Part shown: positions 33,971 through 41,812 of the stretch, one piece after another | Numbering within the stretch: position 1 is the first letter of the stretch | Layout of the letters: each line of letters begins with the position of its first letter | DNA from: an uncultured Bacteroidales bacterium | GTDB taxonomy: Bacteria > Bacteroidota > Bacteroidia > Bacteroidales > UBA4417 | NCBI GenBank assembly: GCA_903879715.1 | Contig: CAIRMR010000186.1 | Location: 1-64,000 of the forward strand | Reading direction: 5' to 3' | Length of the DNA stretch: 64,000 nucleotides | Notes under the pieces: generated by a model | What the model saw: only the letters and a program-made list of their open reading frames with translations | The model's database searches: none | What the model was told of the DNA's origin: nothing | Position numbers and translations under genes: made by a program

Positions 33971-34118
33971 CCCCAACCTGAAGGTCGGGGCAATAGATTC
34001 TCCGATCAACTATTTTTTCTTAACTAATGATCCCCGACCTAAAGGTCGGGGCAATAGATTCTCCGAATAACTATTTTTTCTTAACTAATGATCCCCGACC
34101 TGAAGGTAGGGGCAATAG
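33971..34118. repeat. 61-bp tandem repeat containing a palindrome, 2.4 copies
   Basis: Copies begin at 33971, 34032 and 34093, so the period is 61 bases. Each starts with a hairpin, CCCCGACCT-GA-AGGTCGGGG in the best copies, followed by CAATAGATTCTC and an AT-rich stretch. The third copy stops after about 26 bases. From 34135 a heptamer-like ATTTTCC/ATTAACT array continues to about 34170. Confidence 0.9.
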
Positions 34119-34190
34119 ATTCTCTAATTTTCTATTCTCTATTTTCCATTTTCCATTAACTATTTTCCATTAACGCTCATCCTTTATCAA

Positions 34191-35999
34191 CTAGTATACC
34201 AACACATCTTCCTGGCTATAAATTCCCAGCCAATTGTCATCAGCAATTATATCAACTTTAAGCTGCATTCGTCCTTTCTTCTGAGGTATTGCAACTTTAA
34301 TGGACTGGTGCATGGTGCCGATAATATCGGATTGAAGTGGAGTTCTGATTTCGTTCCAGTTTAAAACATCATTATTGGCTACCCAAAAGTAAGATAAAAA
34401 TATATTGTTGCCTTTGCCAGAATAAACCGGCGTTTTTCCTTTATTTACAATGGTTACGGGTATCCAAACCGTATCCATGGCAGGATATATATTTTTTGAA
34501 TTAATCGTTATCCGAAGGTCGTTAGCTGTATAATTGATATTTGAATTTGGGGTGGAATCGTTGATTGTCCGGTAAGGACCAATGTCAAAATGAAAGTATC
34601 TTTTATTGAGACAGTTATAGTTTTTTAATTCTGATTTCCTGTAAATAAACTGGCCGGCTCCGATTTTTTCTTTAATAATATCAGAATCAAAATCTTTATC
34701 CGGGACTATTGTTAAGGTCAGGTCATTGGCATCAATTGCGCTGAGGAGCATGGTTTCAATCGGATACGACCAGGTAAGCTGTGAATATCCGTGGTCGACA
34801 ATCGTGCTGGAAATAACAAATTTACTTCCGCCTTTCTGCCTGGCAGTTTCAATAAGCTGTTCCATCTGGGCAACTCGTTTCACAAATATTTCACTGCCCG
34901 AATAAATTAAAGTCAACCGGTAAACAACAAGAGCTGAAATCAGAAGTACCGCTAAATTTTGACGTCCCTGCCTTCTTTTTGATGAAAAACCGTAAATAAG
35001 TGGTATAAAAACTATAGCAACAAAAGGAAACATCAGCTGTTCCAAATATCCGGAAGGCTCAACAATATATGAAGAATTGACCAGAAAGACATAGATGAAA
35101 ATTGTTCCGGCTACAAGAAGTAATCTGAGCCATTGCTTCCGGGATACCAATATGATAATCACAATTATGAACCCTGCCGGAATCTCAAAATAATTGCGCA
35201 GCAAAAATATTCCGGTAGCTTTTGTAAAAGCAGGATTCAGGTAAAGCAGGTATTGCCCGGGTTCAAAAAAGTTAATCTGTGTGGTAAGTTTACCTGATCC
35301 GTAATCGCAGGTTACAAAATACCTGAATGCCAAAACTGCAAGGAAAACCAGTATTACCGGCAGATAAAACTTAAGTGGTTTGGCGTTTTCTTTTCTGAAG
35401 TTGTACAGCAGCAGGTAAACAAATAAAACAAAAGCCATAGGATGGCTTAAAAGTATCAGGATTTCAAGTAAAAGCAGGATAAAAAGGACGTTGTATCGGA
35501 AAGGTAACCTCCAGATGGCATAAAAAGTAATAAGCAAAGGAACCGCATAATAAAGTTCAAAAACAGGGATGAAGAAACTGTGAACAATACCAACGGTCTG
35601 AGCAAGAATCATCAGCAATCCTGAACGTCTGTCGCGGAGTCCGTAATAAACAAAGAGAAACAGGAAATAGAAAAATATTACAGGGCTCAACGAATATATC
35701 AGGAGAACATATTTGAATTCCAGTCCTATCCAAATGCTGATAAGTGGAAGTATTTGTGAAATTACCGATACAATTCGCTGACATTCAACAAAAAATGTCT
35801 TGTTGTTTATAATCTCCGAAAAATACAAACCTGATTCAGCGTAGATCCTGGCTTTATAAAAGATCGTAGCCATGGCAAAAAGTGCCATCCATGGTAAATG
35901 GGGTACAATGCGGTTTACCACCATATACCTGTATTTTGGCCTTCGGAGTAATCGCCTCAGGGTCATCCTGGTATCAGATGTTTCAACTACATTTGCCAT
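34191..35999 (-). CDS. Multi-spanning membrane protein with C-terminal extracytoplasmic domain
   Basis: A 602-residue protein with roughly eleven hydrophobic segments between residues 30 and 390 (for example SPVIFFYFLFLFVYYGL and AGFIIVIIILVS), then a hydrophilic beta-rich C-terminal region of about 210 residues. The topology resembles GT-C-type glycosyltransferases or Wzy-like polymerases, and the conserved-looking HPMAFVLFVYLLLYNF loop could be functional, but I recognise no family motif. The C-terminal region includes VWIPVTIVNKGKTPVY, like an immunoglobulin-like beta domain. It is followed on the same strand by the repeat spacer and preceded by a DUF1684 gene. Confidence 0.72.
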   Translation of the reverse strand: MANVVETSDTRMTLRRLLRRPKYRYMVVNRIVPHLPWMALFAMATIFYKARIYAESGLYFSEIINNKTFFVECQRIVSVISQILPLISIWIGLEFKYVLLIYSLSPVIFFYFLFLFVYYGLRDRRSGLLMILAQTVGIVHSFFIPVFELYYAVPLLITFYAIWRLPFRYNVLFILLLLEILILLSHPMAFVLFVYLLLYNFRKENAKPLKFYLPVILVFLAVLAFRYFVTCDYGSGKLTTQINFFEPGQYLLYLNPAFTKATGIFLLRNYFEIPAGFIIVIIILVSRKQWLRLLLVAGTIFIYVFLVNSSYIVEPSGYLEQLMFPFVAIVFIPLIYGFSSKRRQGRQNLAVLLISALVVYRLTLIYSGSEIFVKRVAQMEQLIETARQKGGSKFVISSTIVDHGYSQLTWSYPIETMLLSAIDANDLTLTIVPDKDFDSDIIKEKIGAGQFIYRKSELKNYNCLNKRYFHFDIGPYRTINDSTPNSNINYTANDLRITINSKNIYPAMDTVWIPVTIVNKGKTPVYSGKGNNIFLSYFWVANNDVLNWNEIRTPLQSDIIGTMHQSIKVAIPQKKGRMQLKVDIIADDNWLGIYSQEDVLVY

Positions 36000-36066
36000 T
36001 ATTTAATTAGCTTCTTACAGATGGTTTGGAGAATACTATCTTGAAATTTCTTTATCCGGTAAATTT

Positions 36067-36693
36067 CTACTTATGCCATTTTTTTTCACCTGCTTTCACC
36101 TCAATTTTCAGATTGTTTTCCTCAGGCGGAATAGGGCAGGAGTATTTGTGGTTATAAGCGCAATACGGATTATAGGCCAGGTTAAAATCCAGTATTACTG
36201 TATCAGCACCTGTTTCTGTAAGGTCTAAAAACCTGCCGCCACCATAAGTTTCATTTCCATTGGTTTCGTCGTTAAAAGGGATGAAGAGGTGCTTCTCAAA
36301 TCCTGGCTTTTTAACCAGCTCAATGTTTTGATACACATTTAACGAATACTTTATCCCCATATGGTTGAAATTAAGAACTCCATAAATAGAATATTCGGGG
36401 AGTCTTGCCGTAGAGGTTTTCATCAGGAAGTGTGTTGCCTGGTCAAACCGGGTAAAACCGGCTTCTTTCCGGAATTCAACATCTGGTTTATAATAGTTCA
36501 ATTTCGTGAAGGTCACCTTTTCTTCAGCCAGAATAGGTGATTTATCATCATTCAGCATCTCATAGTCTTTTTGTTGCCGGTCTTTCCTGATTTTGGAAAT
36601 ATACTCCGAACGGTCAAACCCTACTTCCGTCTGTGCCTCGGCAGCGATTGACGCGAATAAAATCACTAAAATAAGGAGATTGAAAAATTTCAT
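36067..36693 (-). CDS. DUF1684-type exported protein
   Basis: A protein of about 208 residues with signal peptide MKFFNLLILVILFASIAAEA, hence periplasmic or surface exposed. The second half carries the DUF1684 hallmarks: GGGRFLDL, then FNLAYNPYCAYNHKYSCPIPP with its cysteine-bearing NPYCAYN..YSCP pattern, and a final KIEVKAGEKKW. The function of DUF1684 is unknown. The ATG at 36691-36693 starts the signal peptide; an ATG five codons upstream (36708) is also in frame. It is divergent from pdxH. Confidence 0.83.
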   Translation of the reverse strand: MKFFNLLILVILFASIAAEAQTEVGFDRSEYISKIRKDRQQKDYEMLNDDKSPILAEEKVTFTKLNYYKPDVEFRKEAGFTRFDQATHFLMKTSTARLPEYSIYGVLNFNHMGIKYSLNVYQNIELVKKPGFEKHLFIPFNDETNGNETYGGGRFLDLTETGADTVILDFNLAYNPYCAYNHKYSCPIPPEENNLKIEVKAGEKKWHK

Positions 36694-36846
36694 AGGTACA
36701 TTCAACATTATAGTTTCTGAATTTCAGTGCGAAGATATGAAATCATAGAGTTTCTGCAATCAGTTTAAGCTTGCATGACAAACATACTGATAAATATTTT
36801 GTTTATATTTACCATGCTTTATGTAAAAGGATTTTAAATTAAAACT

Positions 36847-37482
36847 ATGGATCTGAGAGATATTCGTAAAGATTACCAGCACAGCGCAATCCATGGTGAT
36901 GATTTTCCCGTTGAACCTGTTAACTGGTTCAGGGAATGGCTGAGCGATGCGATGGAATCAGGCGAGCCGGAGCCTACAGCTATGGTATTAGCGACTGTTT
37001 CAGCCGAATGGAGACCTTCAGCCAGGGTGGTTTTGCTTAAATCGTTCGATGATCACGGTTTCGTTTTTTTTACCAATTACCTGAGCCGTAAAGGTGTTCA
37101 AATCAGCGGAAATCATGCTGCCGCGCTTACTTTTTTCTGGCCATTGACTGAGCGGCAGGTTCGCATTGAAGGCATTATTGTAAAAGTAGATGCTGATGAG
37201 TCGGATGCTTACTTCTATTCCCGGCCACTCGAAAGTCGAATTAATGCCGTTATTTCTCCGCAAAGTACACATATTGCTTCTCGCGGCGAATTGGAAGAAG
37301 AACGCGAAAAACTTCTGTTCCTGGAAGGAAGTGAAAATATAGCACGGCCTATACATTGGGGTGGTTACCGCTTGAAACCGGATCGGATGGAGTTCTGGCA
37401 GGGCCGACCCGGCAGGCTTCACGACAGGATACAGTATCTGCTTGAAGGGAATGTGTGGGAAGTGAGCAGGCTGGCTCCGTAA
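36847..37482 (+). CDS. pdxH: Pyridoxamine/pyridoxine 5'-phosphate oxidase
   Basis: A 211-residue FMN enzyme that makes pyridoxal 5'-phosphate from pyridoxamine or pyridoxine phosphate. Family motifs are all present: MVLATVSAEWRPSARVVLLK (46-65; FMN and substrate contacts), FFTNYLSRKG, ALTFFWPLTERQVRIEG, SRPLESRI and the C-terminal FWQGRPGRLHDR and SRLAP. It uses oxygen, so its presence beside a glycyl radical enzyme suggests a facultative or microaerotolerant lifestyle, or a different electron acceptor. It stands alone between minus-strand genes. Confidence 0.96.
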   Translation: MDLRDIRKDYQHSAIHGDDFPVEPVNWFREWLSDAMESGEPEPTAMVLATVSAEWRPSARVVLLKSFDDHGFVFFTNYLSRKGVQISGNHAAALTFFWPLTERQVRIEGIIVKVDADESDAYFYSRPLESRINAVISPQSTHIASRGELEEEREKLLFLEGSENIARPIHWGGYRLKPDRMEFWQGRPGRLHDRIQYLLEGNVWEVSRLAP

Positions 37483-37607
37483 TTTATGAAACAGCAATTT
37501 AAGATTTACTTTCTTGTGCTATTTCGGTATTTCCACTGGAAGCATTTAGTTAAAATGAAATATTTCCCGCATTCTTTACTTCTCGGCGGAACAGTTGTTA
37601 ATGTCAC

Positions 37608-39200
37608 TTACCATGAAGTACGAAAATTAGGTGGGAGATAAGGCTGCATCATAGTTTTGTGCATCATCATATTATTCTGCATCCAGAAATTATTATAATT
37701 GTTCCTGTATCTCGAAAATCCTGAAATAGCAAAGTCAACAGGTATAACAATTTCCTGGGTTACTTTCTGTTGTGAATTCATAGCCGCTGTCCACGTTTTT
37801 TTCTTACTCATTATTGCGAAATAATTAAGAACCAGGCTGTCACATTCCGGATTTAATCCTTTTATTATCCGGATATCCGAAACCAGTCCAGTTGCTTCAA
37901 TAATGCATTTAACTAATACAACTCCATGCTCGTAGTTACGGATTGAATTCAAAGGATACTCAGTTTTTTTACTGAGTTGTTTCTGGAATTGGTTGAAATT
38001 GTTGATTTCTGCATTCTTTTCACATTTTTGAAATATTTTCCGGCCCGATTGATCTGTGTAATATGAACTGGAAATTCTGAGATTAATAAATTCAATTGTT
38101 AACTGCCTGTCATTTACCGAATCGTACAAAAGCTGAGTTCCGTTACCTTTACTGTCAAATATTGGTTCGCCGTTTAGTGTAAATACTTGTCTGTAAACTG
38201 TGTTTTCATAATCTGGATAATATTCAGACTGAATTTTCCCGTTTGGGTAAAACAAAGTTGTTAATTGCGGATTATTAAAAAAATAGGTTATCGTTTTCCT
38301 GATCTTTCCATCGGGATAAAACCAATTGAATTCACCGGTTTTTTTTTCAGGATAAAATGAAGAATAATTGCCTTCATATAGTGGTACATCATTGTTAGTG
38401 TAATATTTAAGGTGAAAAATTGAATCCTTTAATGATTCAATATCAGCATAATATGAGGATTTATTAATTTTATCCACTTCATCCCATGAAGCTGTGTAAT
38501 ATATCCTTTCCCTGTGATCGTATTTCCACTTGTATTTAAGCATTTTAGCCATAACCGGAATGTCATCGGCTTTATATTTGTCCAGTTCAATTTGTTCTTT
38601 TAATGATTTAAATTCTCCGAAAACAGGAAGGCATGTTTCTTTGAATTTGTTTGCAGTTTTAGGGAAACTTATATATTCATCTGATGTATCAGCTTTTACA
38701 AGATAGGTGTAAACAATATTATTCATACCGGTTCGCGTATGCTTATAAAAAACAAGATTGCCAACCTTTTCGATTACCTCAGCAAATTCTCTTTTGTTTG
38801 ACGGAAAACCGCCAAGCATTCGTTCCACATTAAAATTTGTGATTACTCCAAATGAATCTGCCCCGATAACATAGCCTGAACAGTCGTTTGGGGAGAGAAT
38901 ATATTCCTCGGAATTATTGTCCGCTGCGAAGGTTGGAGAAGCGTTAATCTGTGAATACAGCAGTAATCCCGGGGTTTTATTAAATATGCGGTTGTAATAA
39001 TATCCGGGAGTGAATTCCTCCCCGATTTCAAATTTCACGAATAATTGCTCCTTTGGATCATAATCCTGATCGCAATATCCGGGTATGAAATTGTTATTGA
39101 TATCAAAATAATACCCTGTCCGGGAATTACCCGGAGCAGGCTGCGAATAGACTTTCACCGCAACTATTATTGCCAAAACAAGTAAAGAAAGCAGTTTCAT
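37608..39200 (-). CDS. Exported protein with MORN/YwqK-like repeats and TonB C-terminal domain
   Basis: A protein of about 530 residues with a signal peptide (MKLLSLLVLAIIVAV..VYS). The centre (about 245-350) contains YwqK/MORN-like units such as GEFNWFYPDGKIRKTITYF and TTLFYPNGKIQSEYYP. The end (about 410-500) is a TonB-C-like domain: YEHGVVLVKCIIEATGLVSDIRIIKGLNPECD matches the strand-turn pattern of energy transducers. Such fusions are common in Bacteroidota, but no function is established and there is no transmembrane anchor other than the signal. The start at ATG 39198-39200 is chosen because it begins the signal peptide. Confidence 0.77.
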   Translation of the reverse strand: MKLLSLLVLAIIVAVKVYSQPAPGNSRTGYYFDINNNFIPGYCDQDYDPKEQLFVKFEIGEEFTPGYYYNRIFNKTPGLLLYSQINASPTFAADNNSEEYILSPNDCSGYVIGADSFGVITNFNVERMLGGFPSNKREFAEVIEKVGNLVFYKHTRTGMNNIVYTYLVKADTSDEYISFPKTANKFKETCLPVFGEFKSLKEQIELDKYKADDIPVMAKMLKYKWKYDHRERIYYTASWDEVDKINKSSYYADIESLKDSIFHLKYYTNNDVPLYEGNYSSFYPEKKTGEFNWFYPDGKIRKTITYFFNNPQLTTLFYPNGKIQSEYYPDYENTVYRQVFTLNGEPIFDSKGNGTQLLYDSVNDRQLTIEFINLRISSSYYTDQSGRKIFQKCEKNAEINNFNQFQKQLSKKTEYPLNSIRNYEHGVVLVKCIIEATGLVSDIRIIKGLNPECDSLVLNYFAIMSKKKTWTAAMNSQQKVTQEIVIPVDFAISGFSRYRNNYNNFWMQNNMMMHKTMMQPYLPPNFRTSW

Positions 39201-39265
39201 CGGAATAAAATTTATATAAATAGACAAATAGAAAATAGTGTAAATAGTGATTTATAGGGAACCTA

Positions 39266-40810
39266 CTATTGATGTTCTTTCCTCAACAAATCATTCACTG
39301 TCTTCACAGGATTAAAAGTACTGATTGGGATTTCGACAAAAACAGTGATCCAGTTAGCCATCGCGCCATTCCATAAACCTGGTAATTCCTGCGCTTTCAA
39401 GTCTTTTCCATCTTTCGATTTGTAGGAGATAAATCCGGTAGCAGGATCAACAAATTTCCGCAGATCGAAAACCTTGCCTTTGTAATCACGGACACCACAC
39501 ACCAAATCAACTGGATTAAAGTGGGTTGATTTTCCGAGAATTTCCTTCTGCTGGGCATTATCCATATCAATCTGCGATGATTCAACAATCTGAAGCGAGA
39601 TTTCGCCGCTCGGTTCCTTCACCCAGAATGGTCCGCCTCCGGGTTCACCTTCATTTTTAACCATCCCGCAAACCTTGATGGGACGGTTCAGCTTATGGTG
39701 GAGGTATTCAATTTTGTCTTCGCGTGCCATGCTGCTGAACTCCGGATCAACAACAAAACCAAGTTTTGATTTGATAAAGCGGAGGATCGTGCGCAGATCT
39801 TCGTCATCGGGTTTACCATCAAGAGTTTCGAGGTGCTCAAAAACAACATCCTGCAGTTCAAACAGGTAGCCGCCTAATACTTTTTTATACAGGTAGGTAT
39901 CCTGTTTCATGCTATCGGGTACCACATTGTCGATGTTTTTTATAAACACGATTTCGCTTTCGCGATCATTCAGGTTTTCAATCAAAGCGCCGTGTCCGCC
40001 CGGCCTGAACATTAGTCTGCCATCAGCTTCACGCATGGGTTTATTCTGCATATCAACCGCTATAGTATCAGTTGAAGATTTCTGAAGCGAAAAGGTAAGT
40101 TCGTAGGTTAAGTCAAAGAGATCTTCGTATTTTTCCTTAACACGGTTTATCTCGTCGAGGAACATATCGGCATGCTCAGGCGAAACCGTAAAATGTATGG
40201 CCGCGCGTTTTTCCCTGTCTTTGCAATAATTGGCAGCCTCAACCATATGTTCTTCAATCGACATGCGTGCTCCGTCGGGATAGGAATGAAACACCAGTAG
40301 CCCTTTTGGAAGGTTTGCATAATTAAGCCCTACCGGATTCAGGAGGTAATCGATGATGATTTTGTATTCTTTTTTCGCCAGGCATTCGTTTATGTCGTAA
40401 TCATCTTTACGCAATGCTTTCGACAGCTTATCGTAAAAAGCAAAATCTTTGATACGTTCAAAAAAATCTTTGACTAATTTTAGCTTAGGCGAAGTCTGGA
40501 GTTTTTGGATATCCTCTTCGGAACCGGTATACGTTTCAACAAATTCGAACAAATGCTTGAACATCCGGCTGGCGGCGCCCGAAGCCGGTACAAATTTCAG
40601 TACTTCGTAGCGTTTCGAATTGGAATCGTAGTAATACGAAAGTTTTTTGGCATCACGCTGGTTGAACGCTTTAAGGCCGTCTCCAACGATTGCCGGACGG
40701 TCAAGATTTATAAAAGGAAATCCTCTGCGGAAATTATCTATCTGGGCTTCAACTACTTTCAGGTCGCTTCCGCGCGATTGCAATTGTTTAAGGTCGTCTT
40801 TTGTAAACAT
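39266..40810 (-). CDS. DUF4301 family protein
   Basis: A 514-residue soluble protein with the features I associate with DUF4301: an N-terminal nucleotide-handling-like region (FVPASGAASRMFKHLFEF, residues about 74-91), GARMSIEEHMVEAANYC, FRPGGHGALIENLN (about 263-276) and a long C-terminal region with GGGPFWVKEPSGEISLQIVESSQ. The glycine-rich pieces resemble those of nucleotidyltransferases, so sugar-nucleotide or phosphate transfer is a possibility, not a finding. A TAACTTTG -7 box lies 26 bases upstream. It is transcribed away from the tRNA genes. Confidence 0.82.
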   Translation of the reverse strand: MFTKDDLKQLQSRGSDLKVVEAQIDNFRRGFPFINLDRPAIVGDGLKAFNQRDAKKLSYYYDSNSKRYEVLKFVPASGAASRMFKHLFEFVETYTGSEEDIQKLQTSPKLKLVKDFFERIKDFAFYDKLSKALRKDDYDINECLAKKEYKIIIDYLLNPVGLNYANLPKGLLVFHSYPDGARMSIEEHMVEAANYCKDREKRAAIHFTVSPEHADMFLDEINRVKEKYEDLFDLTYELTFSLQKSSTDTIAVDMQNKPMREADGRLMFRPGGHGALIENLNDRESEIVFIKNIDNVVPDSMKQDTYLYKKVLGGYLFELQDVVFEHLETLDGKPDDEDLRTILRFIKSKLGFVVDPEFSSMAREDKIEYLHHKLNRPIKVCGMVKNEGEPGGGPFWVKEPSGEISLQIVESSQIDMDNAQQKEILGKSTHFNPVDLVCGVRDYKGKVFDLRKFVDPATGFISYKSKDGKDLKAQELPGLWNGAMANWITVFVEIPISTFNPVKTVNDLLRKEHQ

Positions 40811-40835
40811 AACATATACTTTTATGTGCAGTTGT

Positions 40836-40843
40836 CAAAGTTA
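40836..40843 (-). promoter_or_regulatory. Bacteroidota -7 box upstream of the DUF4301 gene
   Basis: The minus strand reads TAACTTTG, an exact TAnnTTTG match 26 bases before the ATG. The partner element near 40862 is TTTC rather than TTTG. Confidence 0.5.
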
Positions 40844-41021
40844 ACAAAATTGGTTTTACATGAAAGTGTTTTCCGAAAATACTCCGCAAATTTAAAGATC
40901 AGGTAAAAAGTTAATCGTTAATTAGCTCAAAAATAGCTTAATGTAATTTAAGTTGGCATTGCTATCTTTAATAGGGACACCAAAAATTTCTATATCTCAT
41001 CAATATTGAAATAAATATTTT

Positions 41022-41057
41022 TTGATTGTTTATCGTTTCGGAAAAGTATTATCTTTG
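41022..41057 (+). promoter_or_regulatory. Promoter of the tRNA-Leu pair
   Basis: TTG at 41022-41024 or 41026-41028 and TATCTTTG at 41050-41057 (exact TAnnTTTG) make a Bacteroidota promoter about 108 bases upstream of the first tRNA. The rest of the 40811-41165 spacer is AT-rich and shows no gene. Confidence 0.7.
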
Positions 41058-41165
41058 CACCCGCTTTAACGAGGTGCAGATACTGATACCAATCATAATT
41101 TCACGAGCTTAAGCGACTGAATAACAAAACCTCAGGAATACAAAAAGTTCTTTACACAATATAAT

Positions 41166-41249
41166 GCCCAGGTGGTGAAATTGGTAGACACGCCAGCTTG
41201 AGGGGCTGGTGTCCTTAAGGATGTGCAAGTTCGAGTCTTGTCCTGGGCA
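41166..41249 (+). tRNA. tRNA-Leu (GAG)
   Basis: An 84-nucleotide class II tRNA. Acceptor arm GCCCAGG/CCTGGGC with discriminator A at 41249, anticodon stem CCAGC/GCTGG with loop TTGAGGG (anticodon GAG at 41200-41202), a long variable arm (TGTCCTTAAGGATG) and T arm with GTTCGAGTC. CCA is not encoded. It reads CUC/CUU leucine codons. Confidence 0.95.
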
Positions 41250-41276
41250 CTCATCACACAAATTGAAGATCCATCT

Positions 41277-41360
41277 GCCCAGATGGTGAAATTGGTAGAC
41301 ACGCTGGTTTCAGGGACCAGTGGCCTTACGGCTGTGCAGGTTCGAGTCCTGTTCTGGGCA
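41277..41360 (+). tRNA. tRNA-Leu (CAG)
   Basis: An 84-nucleotide class II tRNA. Acceptor arm GCCCAGA/TCTGGGC with discriminator A at 41360, anticodon stem CTGGT/ACCAG with loop TTCAGGG (anticodon CAG at 41311-41313), long variable arm and GTTCGAGTC T arm. It reads CUG. CCA is not encoded. It is 27 bases after tRNA-Leu(GAG) and shares its transcript. Confidence 0.95.
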
Positions 41361-41364
41361 CCCG

Positions 41365-41398
41365 AAACCCCGTACTTTGTTATAAAGACGGGGTTTTT
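41365..41398 (+). terminator. Terminator of the tRNA-Leu transcript
   Basis: AAACCCCGT (41365-41373) pairs with ACGGGGTTT (41388-41396) and a T run follows. It lies 5 bases after the second tRNA. Confidence 0.88.
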
Positions 41399-41517
41399 CA
41401 TTTGCTGGAGTACGCTGTGTAGTACAGGATCTGGGACAAAAGTTGCGGATCACTTTCAAAAGTTGGGGAGTAAAACGAGAATTCCTGTTTTGATGTTTGC
41501 TGTTTCTTCGAAGAATT

Positions 41518-41700
41518 GTACCTAATCAGCCTACTCAAAAGGCATTTTGGCCACAGATTACGCCGATTTCACAGATTAAAACTGCGTTTAGCAGTTTTTT
41601 AGATGAAATTTGATCATACGCTAGCTTAATTTATCTGCGCAATTTGTGTAATCTTTGGCAAATATTTGTTTGTCAATGTTTTAAATGAACTGATTAGTTA
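41518..41700. mobile_element. MITE-like palindromic element, copy 3, with target-site duplication
   Basis: The ends TACCTAATCAGCC and CTGATTAGTTA are inverted repeats; the inner arms are GGCCACAGATTACGCCG and TGTGTAATCTTTGGC. The 9-base sequence CGAAGAATT lies immediately on both sides (41509-41517 and 41701-41709), as expected for a target-site duplication. It has no open frame. This copy lies in the spacer between the tRNA terminator and hsdR. Confidence 0.78.
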
Positions 41701-41812
41701 CGAAGAATTCAATTTTGAATTATTTTCCGCTCCTTTTACCTTGATACTTCGGCGGCCAGGTAACATTGGTATAATTATATTTTATTCGGGCGGATACAAG
41801 GGTTAATTCCAC

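Noticed and set aside
33971-34118. CRISPR-like repeats with 61-bp spacing
   Set aside because: The DNA between the palindromes is itself repeated, so there are no variable spacers.
41132-41401. Open frame of 89 codons on the minus strand with RTRTCT-type repeats
   Set aside because: It is antisense to the two tRNA-Leu genes; peptides of this kind are a known artefact of tRNA regions.
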